DNA from: Croceivirga radicis
GTDB taxonomy: Bacteria; Bacteroidota; Bacteroidia; Flavobacteriales; Flavobacteriaceae
Assembly: GCF_002072105.2 (NCBI RefSeq)
Contig: NZ_MTBC01000011.1
Coordinates: forward strand, 1 to 64,000
Length of the DNA stretch: 64,000 nucleotides
Reading direction: 5' to 3'
This document shows, one piece after another, positions 18,574 through 27,575 of the stretch (within the stretch, counting starts at the first letter, position 1; the number at the start of each line of letters is the position of its first letter). The notes beneath the pieces were generated by a model that did not search any database, had not been told where the DNA came from, and worked only from the letters and a program-made list of their open reading frames with translations. A program made the position numbers and the translations under genes.

Positions 18574-19071
18574 ATGGAGAATAAAATTTTATCTCACCGC
18601 CAAATTCAACGTAAAATTGAACGGATTGCCTATCAAATATTAGAAGCCAATATAGACGCTCCAGAGATTATTATTGCTGGCATAGAGGGCGGCGGACTTA
18701 TTTTTGCCAAAAAGATTATTACCCATTTAAAAAAGATTACAGAGAGTAAAATAATACTCTGTAAGGTTTCTATGGATAAAACAAATCCTTTAAAAAGCGG
18801 AGTAACCACATCACTAAAATTAGAAGAGTACACCAACAAATCTGTAGTTTTGGTAGACGATGTACTTAATTCTGGTTCTACACTTATCTATGGGGTTCAC
18901 CATTTTATCAAAACTCCTTTAAAACAATTAAAAACAGCCGTATTGGTTAACCGTAACCATAAAAAATTTCCAGTAAAGGCAGATTATAAAGGTATATCCC
19001 TGTCTACCTCTTTAAATGAACATGTACGGGTAGAATTTGACCAAAAAGAAGAAGCCGTTTATCTAGATTAA
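18574..19071 (+). CDS. Phosphoribosyltransferase (PyrR-like)
   Basis: Type I phosphoribosyltransferase fold, 165 residues, with the PRPP-binding loop VVLVDDVLNSGSTLIYG near residues 90-106 and an early PPi-loop region AGIEGGGLIFAKK near 32-44. It resembles PyrR or small hypoxanthine-type PRTases. A uracil PRTase or regulator role is possible, but there are no pyrimidine genes nearby. It is third in a tight S4-methyltransferase-PRTase operon and its 3' end overlaps convergent aroK by 4 nt. Confidence 0.82.
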   Translation: MENKILSHRQIQRKIERIAYQILEANIDAPEIIIAGIEGGGLIFAKKIITHLKKITESKIILCKVSMDKTNPLKSGVTTSLKLEEYTNKSVVLVDDVLNSGSTLIYGVHHFIKTPLKQLKTAVLVNRNHKKFPVKADYKGISLSTSLNEHVRVEFDQKEEAVYLD

Positions 19072-19580
19072 ACCAATTCTTCTATCTGCGTAACGGTTTC
19101 TGCCACGGTCAAGGAATCTGCGGTGATGGTATGCTTTGCTTGCTGATAAAACGTATTTCTTTCAAAAAGGTGTTTACCTACAAATTCCGGTAAATCTGCC
19201 ACCCCAATTTGTGCCACCAATGGCCTAGTTGTTTTTTCATTGGTTAATCTAGCCACTATAACCGGTATAGAAAGTTTTATGTAGAACGAGTTGTAGTTAG
19301 ACTCATTTACCAATTGCATATTATTGCCATAACAGGGAGTTCCTCCTCCTAGGGACAAAACCAAATTTTTATCTTCTTGTAATAACCTTTTTAGTACCTC
19401 TGTTTCTTTTTTTCTGAAATAAATCTCGCCTTTTTCTGAAAATATTTCAGCAATCGATAAATTTTCTTGCTTTTCTATTTCTTGGTCTAAATCTATGAAC
19501 GCAACGTTGTTTTTAGACGCAAGTTCCTTACCTACAGTAGATTTACCACTAGCCATATATCCTAAAAGGACCACCTTCAT
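19068..19580 (-). CDS. aroK: Shikimate kinase
   Basis: Phosphorylates shikimate at the 3-hydroxyl in chorismate synthesis. The 170-residue protein has the Walker A motif GYMASGKSTVG (residues 7-17), the shikimate-binding DLDQEIE and RKKETEVL segments near 31-62, LSLGGGTPCYG near 75-85 and a lid with arginines near 115-125. Length and motifs are standard. It stands alone on the minus strand, convergent with the PRTase gene. Confidence 0.95.
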   Translation of the reverse strand: MKVVLLGYMASGKSTVGKELASKNNVAFIDLDQEIEKQENLSIAEIFSEKGEIYFRKKETEVLKRLLQEDKNLVLSLGGGTPCYGNNMQLVNESNYNSFYIKLSIPVIVARLTNEKTTRPLVAQIGVADLPEFVGKHLFERNTFYQQAKHTITADSLTVAETVTQIEELV

Positions 19581-19633
19581 AATTTTGAATGATTTTAAAA
19601 TTCATAAAAAGACAAATTTATTACTATTTCTTC

Positions 19634-19663
19634 TTGATTAATTAATAATACGTCTTATATTTG
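19634..19663 (+). promoter_or_regulatory. Promoter of tRNA-Lys
   Basis: TTG (19634-19636), a 19-bp spacer and TATATTTG (19656-19663), followed by CACCCGC, form a near-ideal Bacteroidota promoter. Transcription would start near 19670, about 30 nt before the mature tRNA. Confidence 0.8.
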
Positions 19664-19700
19664 CACCCGCTTTAAGGCACTAAGCCATCAAAAAAAGCAA

Positions 19701-19776
19701 GACCTGATAGCTCAGTTGGTAGAGCATCTCCCTTTTAAGGAGAGGGTCCTGGGTTCGAGCCCCAGTCAGGTCACCA
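19701..19776 (+). tRNA. tRNA-Lys (anticodon UUU)
   Basis: A complete cloverleaf can be folded: acceptor GACCTGA/TCAGGTC, D arm GCTC/GAGC, anticodon arm TCTCC-CTTTTAA-GGAGA with TTT at 19734-19736, and a T arm with GGTTCGAGCCC. The discriminator A is at 19773 and the CCA end is encoded (19774-19776). It has its own promoter and terminator and marks the start of the accessory region. I found no second copy of its 3' end that would suggest an integrated island. Confidence 0.95.
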
Positions 19777-19781
19777 CAAAA

Positions 19782-19812
19782 AACCTTCCAAAATTTTGGA
19801 AGGTTTTTTTAT
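19782..19812 (+). terminator. Terminator of tRNA-Lys
   Basis: AACCTTCCAAAA (19782-19793) is followed at once by its complement TTTTGGAAGGTT (19794-19805) and then a T tract. The hairpin starts 5 nt after the encoded CCA. Confidence 0.88.
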
Positions 19813-19894
19813 TTATAGCGCAATCAATTTTATTATACCTTCACTTTAGTTGAAAATTTCAACCACCCCTATTCTTTTTGGTTTTGTACCTTAG

Positions 19895-19913
19895 GTCTGT
19901 ATAACGGACAGAC
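19895..19913 (+). promoter_or_regulatory. Palindrome in front of the PUL regulator
   Basis: GTCTGT (19895-19900) and ACAGAC (19908-19913) form an inverted repeat with a 7-bp spacer, ending 6 bp before the regulator's ATG at 19920. A second perfect palindrome, GTTGAAAATTTCAAC, lies at 19849-19863. Either could be an operator or an mRNA hairpin covering the start codon; no ligand or protein can be named. Confidence 0.35.
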
Positions 19914-19919
19914 TGAACT

Positions 19920-22676
19920 ATGCGGAATCTTTTTTATTGTCTTTTAGTGATATTATGCCATACAATCACTTTTGGACAACAGTTATTGCCTCCAATTTTT
20001 AACTACACAACATATGAATATAAAGCTGGCAGCAAAAATTGGGACATAACCATAGCTAAAGACGGTGAGCTTTATATTGCCAACAATAGAGGTTTATTGT
20101 TTTTTAATGGAGAATCTTGGCAGCTATATAAATTACCCAATAACACCATAATCCGTTCAATTACCAAAATTGGCAATCGAATTTATACCGGTTCCTATGA
20201 AGAATTTGGTTATTGGGTAAAAAATAACATTGGCCAACTACAGTATAAAAGTTTAACCCATTTAATTAGGGACCATACTTTTACAAGTGAAGAGTTTTGG
20301 GAAATTATCCCAATAAATGATAAACAAATTGCCTTTAGATCATTTTCTACAATTTATATCTATGAGCCCGAACAACAAAAAATACAGGTAATTACGCCAA
20401 CCCAAGTAATTTCTGATTTTATAGTATTTAAAGAACAACTAATAGTTGCAACTGGTACTGGTACATTATATTTATTATCAGGAGATAAACTTACAACCCT
20501 ACCCTATTCTAGTGTGCTTAAAAATAATGCCATCACAGACATGGCAATTTGGAACAATAAGTTATTCATAGGTACCAAACTCAATGGCTGCTTTACCATT
20601 GAAAATGGCAAAGCACTGGCATGGAAAACAGCACTCAATACAGAATTAAAAGCGCACCAACTTAATAAATTAAAAGTGCTAGACAACGGTGACATAGCCT
20701 TTGGAACCATAAAGAATGGACTTTACCTTTACCAAGCTAAAACCGGTAGCACAGCAATTTATAACAAAGCCACAGGCCTTCAAAATAATACGGTTTTGTC
20801 AATGCACCCTTTTAAAAATCAATTATGGATTGGTTTGGATAATGGTTTGGCAAGATTGAACTTAAACCCTGCAACCACCTATTTTACTGATACCACCGGA
20901 TCTTTAGGAATGGTATATGACATTGCAAAACATGATAATATCCAATATTTAGGAAGCAATACCGGAGTCTTTAAAGTTGAGAACGAGGGACTAACGTTTA
21001 TAGAAGGTTCTCAAGGCCATGTTTGGGACTTATCTGTTATAGAGGGCGATTTACTTTGTGGACATAACACAGGAACTTATAAAATTACAGATAGCAATTT
21101 TGAATTAATAAGCCCACATTCTGGCGGTTACACGTTTGTAAAACAGCCCAACCGCCCCAAAACCTATTTACAAGGCACTTACACAGGGCTTGTTTGGTTT
21201 GAGAAGAAGGGAATGGATTGGGAAATACATAAACTAGAAGGGTACACTACACCGGTTAAACAAATTTGTTTTGAAACAGACCACATTTTATGGACAGCAC
21301 ACCCCTATAAAGGCTACCATAGGGTACATTTAAACCCAAAAAATAAAAGAATTGTAGATAGCATTCAATCATTTGATTCCGAAGAAAATCCATCTGGCTA
21401 TAATGTGAAAATTTTCAATATAAAGAACCAAATAACGATAAACACAGATGGTAAGTGGTACCGATTTAATCCTATAAACAATCAAATTGAAAATTTTGCT
21501 GAATTTGAACCTTATGAAAATAAGGAACTATTGTATTATGACCATAGCTCTTATTGGTTTGTAAATAACGAAACACACCGGATTTTAAAAACCAATCTAG
21601 CCAGCGATTCTTTACTTATAGATGAACTCCCCATAAGACAGCGATTATCCTCGGACTCCCAAAACTTGATTCCGTATAGTAACAATACCTACGCAATACC
21701 GCTTAACGATGGTTTTGCGCTTATAGAGGAGACCAAATTATTAGCACAACAGGGAAAAGCAGAAGTTCAAAAGCCAAAATTAATAAGCCTAAACACTAGT
21801 ACTACAAATTATAATCCTATAGCTAACAAAGTAAATCTTCCATTTGCACCTTCAAGGGAATTAGAACTTAAGGTGGCGGCACCAGCTGAAACCGATTGCA
21901 GTTATACATATCAAATAGAGGGTTCAACATCATTTAATGGCTTCTCAGAAACAGGCTTTATTTCCTTATCCAATTTACCCTATGGCAGCTACACATGTAA
22001 AGTTTTTACCATGGGTATGGGTAATAAACAATCAGAACCAGTTCAATTTAGTTTTAGTATTAAACCACCTTGGTATCTTTCATGGTACAGTTTAATTGGT
22101 TATCTACTATTGCTAGGGCTTACGGTTTTTATCATTAGACTCTACAATAGGCGTAAGCTATATAAACGTAAAACAGAATTAGAGCTGCAAATGCAGCAAG
22201 AACAAAAAGAGCAATTAGCTAAAATTGAACGTGAAGAGTTGGCTAAACAGGTTAAAATAAAACAAAATGAATTAACCAATACCACTTTAAACATTGCCAA
22301 GAAAAATGAAATAATGCTGGAAATGAAAAACCTTTTACTCATGAACAAAGAAAAGTTCAGCAACTCTAAGAGGTACCAGTCTTACATAAAAAAACTAGAT
22401 CAGTCTATTGAAGACGCCGATGATTGGAATAAGTTTGAATTTCATTTTAATGAACTACATGATGATTTCTTTGAAAAGCTTTTAAAGGAATATCCATCAT
22501 TGACCCCTAAAGACTTAAGGCTCTGTGCATATTTAAAAATGAATTTAACCAGTAAAGAAATAGCACCATTAATGGGCATTTCGGTCAGAGGTGTAGAAAT
22601 ACATCGCTATAGACTTAGAAAAAAACTAAACCTAGATAGCAGCGAAAATCTATCTAACTTTTTAATTACCATTTAA
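19920..22676 (+). CDS. Membrane-spanning PUL regulator: beta-propeller, Y_Y_Y domain, LuxR-type HTH
   Basis: A 918-residue regulator with a signal peptide (ends TFGQ at about 20), a periplasmic ligand-binding region made of Reg_prop-like propeller repeats (about 25-630), a Y_Y_Y domain (about 640-710), one transmembrane helix (about 716-740), a coiled coil (about 745-800) and a C-terminal LuxR-type helix-turn-helix (about 858-918, LTPKDLRLCAYLKMNLTSKEIA). There is no kinase or receiver domain, so it differs from the hybrid two-component systems that control many Bacteroides PULs. Such proteins would bind DNA from the membrane. Its place just before susC on the same strand makes it the likely activator of this locus, sensing an oligosaccharide in the periplasm. 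Confidence 0.88.
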   Translation: MRNLFYCLLVILCHTITFGQQLLPPIFNYTTYEYKAGSKNWDITIAKDGELYIANNRGLLFFNGESWQLYKLPNNTIIRSITKIGNRIYTGSYEEFGYWVKNNIGQLQYKSLTHLIRDHTFTSEEFWEIIPINDKQIAFRSFSTIYIYEPEQQKIQVITPTQVISDFIVFKEQLIVATGTGTLYLLSGDKLTTLPYSSVLKNNAITDMAIWNNKLFIGTKLNGCFTIENGKALAWKTALNTELKAHQLNKLKVLDNGDIAFGTIKNGLYLYQAKTGSTAIYNKATGLQNNTVLSMHPFKNQLWIGLDNGLARLNLNPATTYFTDTTGSLGMVYDIAKHDNIQYLGSNTGVFKVENEGLTFIEGSQGHVWDLSVIEGDLLCGHNTGTYKITDSNFELISPHSGGYTFVKQPNRPKTYLQGTYTGLVWFEKKGMDWEIHKLEGYTTPVKQICFETDHILWTAHPYKGYHRVHLNPKNKRIVDSIQSFDSEENPSGYNVKIFNIKNQITINTDGKWYRFNPINNQIENFAEFEPYENKELLYYDHSSYWFVNNETHRILKTNLASDSLLIDELPIRQRLSSDSQNLIPYSNNTYAIPLNDGFALIEETKLLAQQGKAEVQKPKLISLNTSTTNYNPIANKVNLPFAPSRELELKVAAPAETDCSYTYQIEGSTSFNGFSETGFISLSNLPYGSYTCKVFTMGMGNKQSEPVQFSFSIKPPWYLSWYSLIGYLLLLGLTVFIIRLYNRRKLYKRKTELELQMQQEQKEQLAKIEREELAKQVKIKQNELTNTTLNIAKKNEIMLEMKNLLLMNKEKFSNSKRYQSYIKKLDQSIEDADDWNKFEFHFNELHDDFFEKLLKEYPSLTPKDLRLCAYLKMNLTSKEIAPLMGISVRGVEIHRYRLRKKLNLDSSENLSNFLITI

Positions 22677-22768
22677 TGAATCATTAATCAAACTACATCT
22701 GTTGGACAGGAAATTACGTTCCTATTAAAATTCAAAACAGCTAAAGCATTAACAGTAAGCATAAAAAC

Positions 22769-22789
22769 ACTACATCAATACTACATCAA
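22769..22789 (+). promoter_or_regulatory. Direct repeats upstream of the first susC
   Basis: ACTACATCAA occurs at 22769-22778 and again at 22780-22789, an 11-bp period (one helical turn). A further ACTACATC lies at 22692-22699 and an inverted copy, TTTTGATGTA, at 22867-22876. All fall in the 281-bp gap between the regulator and susC. They are candidate binding sites for the LuxR-type regulator. A possible -7 box, TAATTTAG, lies at 22921-22928 but matches the consensus imperfectly. Confidence 0.45.
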
Positions 22790-22957
22790 ACAGTACAATT
22801 TATTCAAAATCTATTTCTCAAAAGGTACAACACACCAATAAAATCAAGGGATTACAGCATAACAGATTTTGATGTATTTTTTATGTAATACCATTGCAAT
22901 CCTTAAGACGCACCCTTTATTAATTTAGCAAAAAACTAACTTTTTTATTGCACAAAC

Positions 22958-25900
22958 ATGAATTTGACTAGGAGCATTTTGCTATTCCTGTTATTTAGCT
23001 ATCCAATTATACTTTTTGGACAAGATAATCTAACAATTACAGGAACAGTTATTGACGACAAAGGACTACCGCTTCCAGGCGCAAGTATAGTTCTTAAAAA
23101 CGGTACAACAGGTACCCAAACAGACTTTGATGGCAATTACACGTTGGCCAACATACCCAACAATAGTACGTTGGTCTATAGCTATATTGGTTTTAGCCCA
23201 AAAGAAATTACCGTAGATGGTAACACAACCATAGATGTGACCTTACTACCAGACACACAAAACTTAGATGAGGTTGTTGTAGTAGGTTATGGAACACAAA
23301 AAAAAGCAGACTTAACGGGGAGCATTGTAAGTGTTTCAACAGAAGAAATAGAAAAAACCATTTCTGCTAACCCTGTACAATCCTTACAAGGTAAAGTTGC
23401 AGGTGTACAAATTGTTTCCCCCGGTACACCAGGTGCATCACCTACTGTAAGGATTAGGGGTTTAGGTACATTTTCTAATGCTACCAGCTTATTATACGTG
23501 GTGGATGGTATGTTCTATAGTAATATCGACTTCTTAAATCCAAACGATATTAAATCTATGAACATCTTAAAAGATGCTTCATCTTCTGCAATTTATGGGG
23601 TTAGGGCCGCCAACGGGGTAATTATTATAGAAACCAAATCTGGTAGTAAAAACCGAAAGCCACAAATAGAGTACAATGGCTACACCGGTATACAAAGGGC
23701 GCAGAATGTACTTAAAATGGCCAATGCAGAGCAATTTACCACCATGGCCTTAGAATCTGGTTCTTCTGCAGATGCACAGTTTATACTTAATGCCATGCAA
23801 CGGTATGGCCGCAGCCGTGTAAACCCCAATATTCCAGATGTGAATACGGATTGGTATGATGAGATCATGCGGGATGGTATTATCCAAAACCATAGTTTGT
23901 CTGTTACGGGTGGTACGGAAAATGTTAGCTATTCTACTGGGATTAACTACTTTACCCAAGAGGGTTTACTAGACATGAAAAATAAGTACGAACGTTTTAA
24001 CATTAGGTCCAAATTGGACGTGGATGTGACGGACAATTTAAAAATTGGTGTAAACACCGTGTTTAGTAACGCCACACAATACGCTCCAGAAAATTCGGCT
24101 TGGTTCAAAGCCTATTTTGCAGTGCCTATACTCCCCGTTTTTGATGCACAAAATACAGAGGCTACACCAAATTCATACGCCAATGCAAGAGCATTGGGTT
24201 ACAGGGGAACCCAAAATCCATTTCCGGATATGGCCTACAATGAAAACCGATTAAAAATCAGAAAATTACTAGCTAATTTTTATGCAGAAACGGATTTAAT
24301 CCCTGAAAAATTAACCTTTAAGACTACTTATAATTTAGATTTTTCCGCGTTAGAAGAGCGTTACGTAAACCTACCCTACAACATGGGCTTTGGAGACGAA
24401 AGACGCTCATCTATCAACAGGCAACAAAATAACTTCTTTAACCAAATCTGGGATAATACCCTTACGTATACAGATAAAATTGGTGAAGACCACAACATTA
24501 CGCTTTTGGCAGGTGCATCGTACAGAGATGAAGAAGCAAATAGATTTGGTGCAACAGGTAGTGATATTGCCGGGATAGACTATGAAACTTCATGGTACTT
24601 AAATTTTGCGGATCCTTTAACGTTCAATAATAATGTTAATGAAAGTAATAGCAGAATTTACGGCCAATCCTATTTTGGGCGTTTGTCTTATAATTTTAAA
24701 GACCGCTATTTGGTATATGGTACCTTTAGGGCAGACCGTTCATCAAAGTTTACCCAAGAACAGTGGGGTTACTTCCCTTCTGTAGGTTTGGGTTGGGTAG
24801 TTTCTCAAGAACCCTTTTTACAAGAAAGTAATTTCCTAGATTTCTTTAAACTGCGTGCTAGTTGGGGAAGATTGGGTAATGATAACGTACCCGCGAGTTC
24901 AGGAGCTAATACCATAACCAATACTACCGTAGATTTAGGAGATACACCGGTTACGGGTGTTACCGCTACTAGCACCTTTACAGATTTAACTTGGGAGGTT
25001 GTAGAAGAATTAGATTTTGGTTTTAATCTTACTACACTTAACAGTAGACTTTCCTTAGATGCAGATTATTACATACGGGACACGGAAAATGCCATAATGC
25101 CAGTTTATATACCTATTGCCAACGTAACGGTAAATCGTAATTCTGGGGTCATCCGCAACTCAGGTATTGAGGTTGCAGCCAGCTGGTCAGACAACATAAA
25201 TGAAGATTTCTCATACAGCATAGGTGCCAATATAACCACGGTTAAAAACGAAACCATTTCGTTAGAAGACGAGAGGGGTTATATAGATTCTGGATCAGCG
25301 GAATTTAGACAACGTACGTTGGTGGGCGAACCATTGTATGCCTTTTACGGATATCAAACTACGGGCGTTTATCAAAATCAAGCAGAGATAGATAACGATC
25401 CTGTTGCGCAAAATGTAATTGCAGAAGGCCAAAACATAGAACCTGGCTATTTTAAATACAGGGATGCTAATGGCGATGGTTTTATAAATGATGAAGACCG
25501 AATGGTGCTAGGTTCTTTTTTGCCAAAATTCACCTATGGAGGTAACATTGGGCTCAACTATAAGCAATTTGGGTTTACCATGGATTTTTACGGCCAAACC
25601 GGCAATAAAATCTTGAACCGAAAAAGAGGTGAAGTTATTTTTACCAATGACACCAATATGGATGCAGATCTGGCCATTAACCGTTGGCACGGTGAAGGTA
25701 CAAGTAACAGCTACCCGTCCTCTGCTGGTCTTAGAAATAGCTGGAACCAGCGTTTAAGCAATTTTTGGGTAGAAGATGGAGATTTCTTTAGAATTCAAAA
25801 TGTTCAACTTTCCTACACCTTAAAAGGAGACCAACTTAAAGGCAAGTTTCCTGATTTTAAATTCACGCTAACCGCAGAAAGACCGCTAACACTGTTTAGC

Positions 25901-25996
25901 TACAATGGCTTTAATCCAGAAGTGAGTGATGGCGTAGACCGCCAAACCTATCCGGTACCTGCCATTTACACATTTGGTGTTAATGTAAAATTATAA
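22958..25996 (+). CDS. SusC-like TonB-dependent transporter (beta-1,2-glucan-type PUL)
   Basis: Outer-membrane transporter that, with its SusD partner, imports oligosaccharides using TonB energy. The 1012 residues comprise a signal peptide (ends LFGQ near 22), a carboxypeptidase-regulatory-like N-terminal extension (about 25-100, NLTITGTVIDDKGLPLPGAS), the TonB-box region DEVVVVGYGTQKKADLTGSI, the plug domain (about 120-235) and a barrel ending in FGVNVKL. It opens the structural part of the locus; susD starts 10 nt later. The substrate is inferred from the GH144 enzymes downstream. Confidence 0.93.
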   Translation: MNLTRSILLFLLFSYPIILFGQDNLTITGTVIDDKGLPLPGASIVLKNGTTGTQTDFDGNYTLANIPNNSTLVYSYIGFSPKEITVDGNTTIDVTLLPDTQNLDEVVVVGYGTQKKADLTGSIVSVSTEEIEKTISANPVQSLQGKVAGVQIVSPGTPGASPTVRIRGLGTFSNATSLLYVVDGMFYSNIDFLNPNDIKSMNILKDASSSAIYGVRAANGVIIIETKSGSKNRKPQIEYNGYTGIQRAQNVLKMANAEQFTTMALESGSSADAQFILNAMQRYGRSRVNPNIPDVNTDWYDEIMRDGIIQNHSLSVTGGTENVSYSTGINYFTQEGLLDMKNKYERFNIRSKLDVDVTDNLKIGVNTVFSNATQYAPENSAWFKAYFAVPILPVFDAQNTEATPNSYANARALGYRGTQNPFPDMAYNENRLKIRKLLANFYAETDLIPEKLTFKTTYNLDFSALEERYVNLPYNMGFGDERRSSINRQQNNFFNQIWDNTLTYTDKIGEDHNITLLAGASYRDEEANRFGATGSDIAGIDYETSWYLNFADPLTFNNNVNESNSRIYGQSYFGRLSYNFKDRYLVYGTFRADRSSKFTQEQWGYFPSVGLGWVVSQEPFLQESNFLDFFKLRASWGRLGNDNVPASSGANTITNTTVDLGDTPVTGVTATSTFTDLTWEVVEELDFGFNLTTLNSRLSLDADYYIRDTENAIMPVYIPIANVTVNRNSGVIRNSGIEVAASWSDNINEDFSYSIGANITTVKNETISLEDERGYIDSGSAEFRQRTLVGEPLYAFYGYQTTGVYQNQAEIDNDPVAQNVIAEGQNIEPGYFKYRDANGDGFINDEDRMVLGSFLPKFTYGGNIGLNYKQFGFTMDFYGQTGNKILNRKRGEVIFTNDTNMDADLAINRWHGEGTSNSYPSSAGLRNSWNQRLSNFWVEDGDFFRIQNVQLSYTLKGDQLKGKFPDFKFTLTAERPLTLFSYNGFNPEVSDGVDRQTYPVPAIYTFGVNVKL

Positions 25997-26006
25997 ACAA
26001 ACTGCT

Positions 26007-27554
26007 ATGAATACTATAAAACAAAACTTTAAACCTTGGTTTGCCGTACTTTCCGCATGCTTTATACTACTCTCTTGTAGTGATAGGTTCGATGACCGTG
26101 AAGGACAGTTAAACGCAGACGATTTAGATTATTCTGATACGGATAATATGATACAAGCTTTGGTAGGCGCATACAATATTATTGCTACCAGGGGTTGGGA
26201 AGAACCTTTATTACTATCGGTTCGTGGAGATGATGTTAATGCTGGCGGATTAGGTGACCAGCAACCGTTTACGGACACGGATAATTTTATCTACGACCAA
26301 AATTATTGGATGTACAATAGCCTTTGGAATGTACATTATGGAGACATCGTAAACTTGAATACGGAGATAGAACTCATCAATAATTTTAAAGATTTAGCAA
26401 CACCAGAAGATGCCCAAACGGCAGACCAGTACATTGCGGAAATCACCGTTTTGCGGGCTTGGTTGCACTTTAATTTAGCGCGCGTATTTCAAGATGTTTT
26501 TATCATAGAAACTACGCAGCCCGATGGTGAAATTGCCAATGGTGTGGCTACTAAAGATGAAGTAATGCAATACATTATTACTCAGATGGATGCTGCAATA
26601 CCTTTATTACCTAATCTTAGACCTAATGAACGTACGGACATTCCTGGAGGCGTAACCCGTTTTACGGCAATGGCCATAAAGGCTATGGCCCAATTAGAGT
26701 TACAAGATTATACAGGTGTTGCCAGTACTACCGGAGAAATTATCAATTCGGGCAAGTTTTCTTTGTATGATGATTTTTACGGATTATTTAAAAAACCCGG
26801 AGAATTGAGTAATGAAAGTTTGTTTGAACTGCAATTTTCTGATTTTGGCAATAGTACCGGAGACAGTTTTTACCATCTGTTAGCTCCATTTGGTCCACAG
26901 GGTTGGACACCCGCTAGGGAAAACGCATCTGGTGGATGGGGCTTTTATGAACCTAGTTTAAAGTTCATAAAATTTATGTTAGACCGCGGTGAAACCACCC
27001 GTTTAGAAAGTAGTGTCTTGTTTACGGATAGAGGTATAGCAGAATTACAAACAGACCCTAACTACGCTACTTTACCCAGTTTTGTTAGCAACACCACAAG
27101 AGATGGCGATGTTATTAACGATTATGCAAGAGCCTTATTTGCTAGTGGTAAACACTACCTACCCTCCGTACAACTTACCGAAGGTAGAAATGATTACGGC
27201 GGTGGTAAAAACATGATTGTTATTAGATATGCAGAAATTCTGTTGATGTATGCAGAAGCAGTTACCAGAGGTGGTACACCAAACGGTATAAGTGCGGACC
27301 AAGCGGTAAACTTAATTCGTACAAGAGCCAACATGCCCACTGTAACAGGTGTTACTTCAGAAGATGTAATGGAAGAAAAATTTGCAGAATTGGCATTGGA
27401 ATGGGGCATTCGCTATTACGATATGATTCGTTTGGACAACTACACCGAGTTGAGCTATGACGGCAGAACTTTTACGGCCGATGATGAGTATTTACCTTAT
27501 CCGCAAGCACAAGTAGACGCTTTGCCTTTAGGTGGTACCAACAGCAACCAATAA
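26007..27554 (+). CDS. SusD-like surface glycan-binding lipoprotein
   Basis: Lid and binding partner of the preceding SusC. It has a lipoprotein signal with acylated Cys (FILLSCSDRFDD), the SusD/RagB fold with tetratricopeptide-like helices and the family segments RAWLHFNLARVFQDV near residues 152-166 and MIVIRYAEILLMYAEAV near 400-416. The 515-residue length is usual. It lies between susC (10-nt gap) and the LamG lipoprotein (21-nt gap), so the three are one operon. Confidence 0.93.
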   Translation: MNTIKQNFKPWFAVLSACFILLSCSDRFDDREGQLNADDLDYSDTDNMIQALVGAYNIIATRGWEEPLLLSVRGDDVNAGGLGDQQPFTDTDNFIYDQNYWMYNSLWNVHYGDIVNLNTEIELINNFKDLATPEDAQTADQYIAEITVLRAWLHFNLARVFQDVFIIETTQPDGEIANGVATKDEVMQYIITQMDAAIPLLPNLRPNERTDIPGGVTRFTAMAIKAMAQLELQDYTGVASTTGEIINSGKFSLYDDFYGLFKKPGELSNESLFELQFSDFGNSTGDSFYHLLAPFGPQGWTPARENASGGWGFYEPSLKFIKFMLDRGETTRLESSVLFTDRGIAELQTDPNYATLPSFVSNTTRDGDVINDYARALFASGKHYLPSVQLTEGRNDYGGGKNMIVIRYAEILLMYAEAVTRGGTPNGISADQAVNLIRTRANMPTVTGVTSEDVMEEKFAELALEWGIRYYDMIRLDNYTELSYDGRTFTADDEYLPYPQAQVDALPLGGTNSNQ

Positions 27555-27575
27555 GCTAACCTTCAATCTAAAAAA

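Noticed and set aside
19681-19776. tRNA-Lys as the integration site of a genomic island
   Set aside because: I found no repeat of the tRNA 3' end downstream, no integrase and no other mobility gene in the window.
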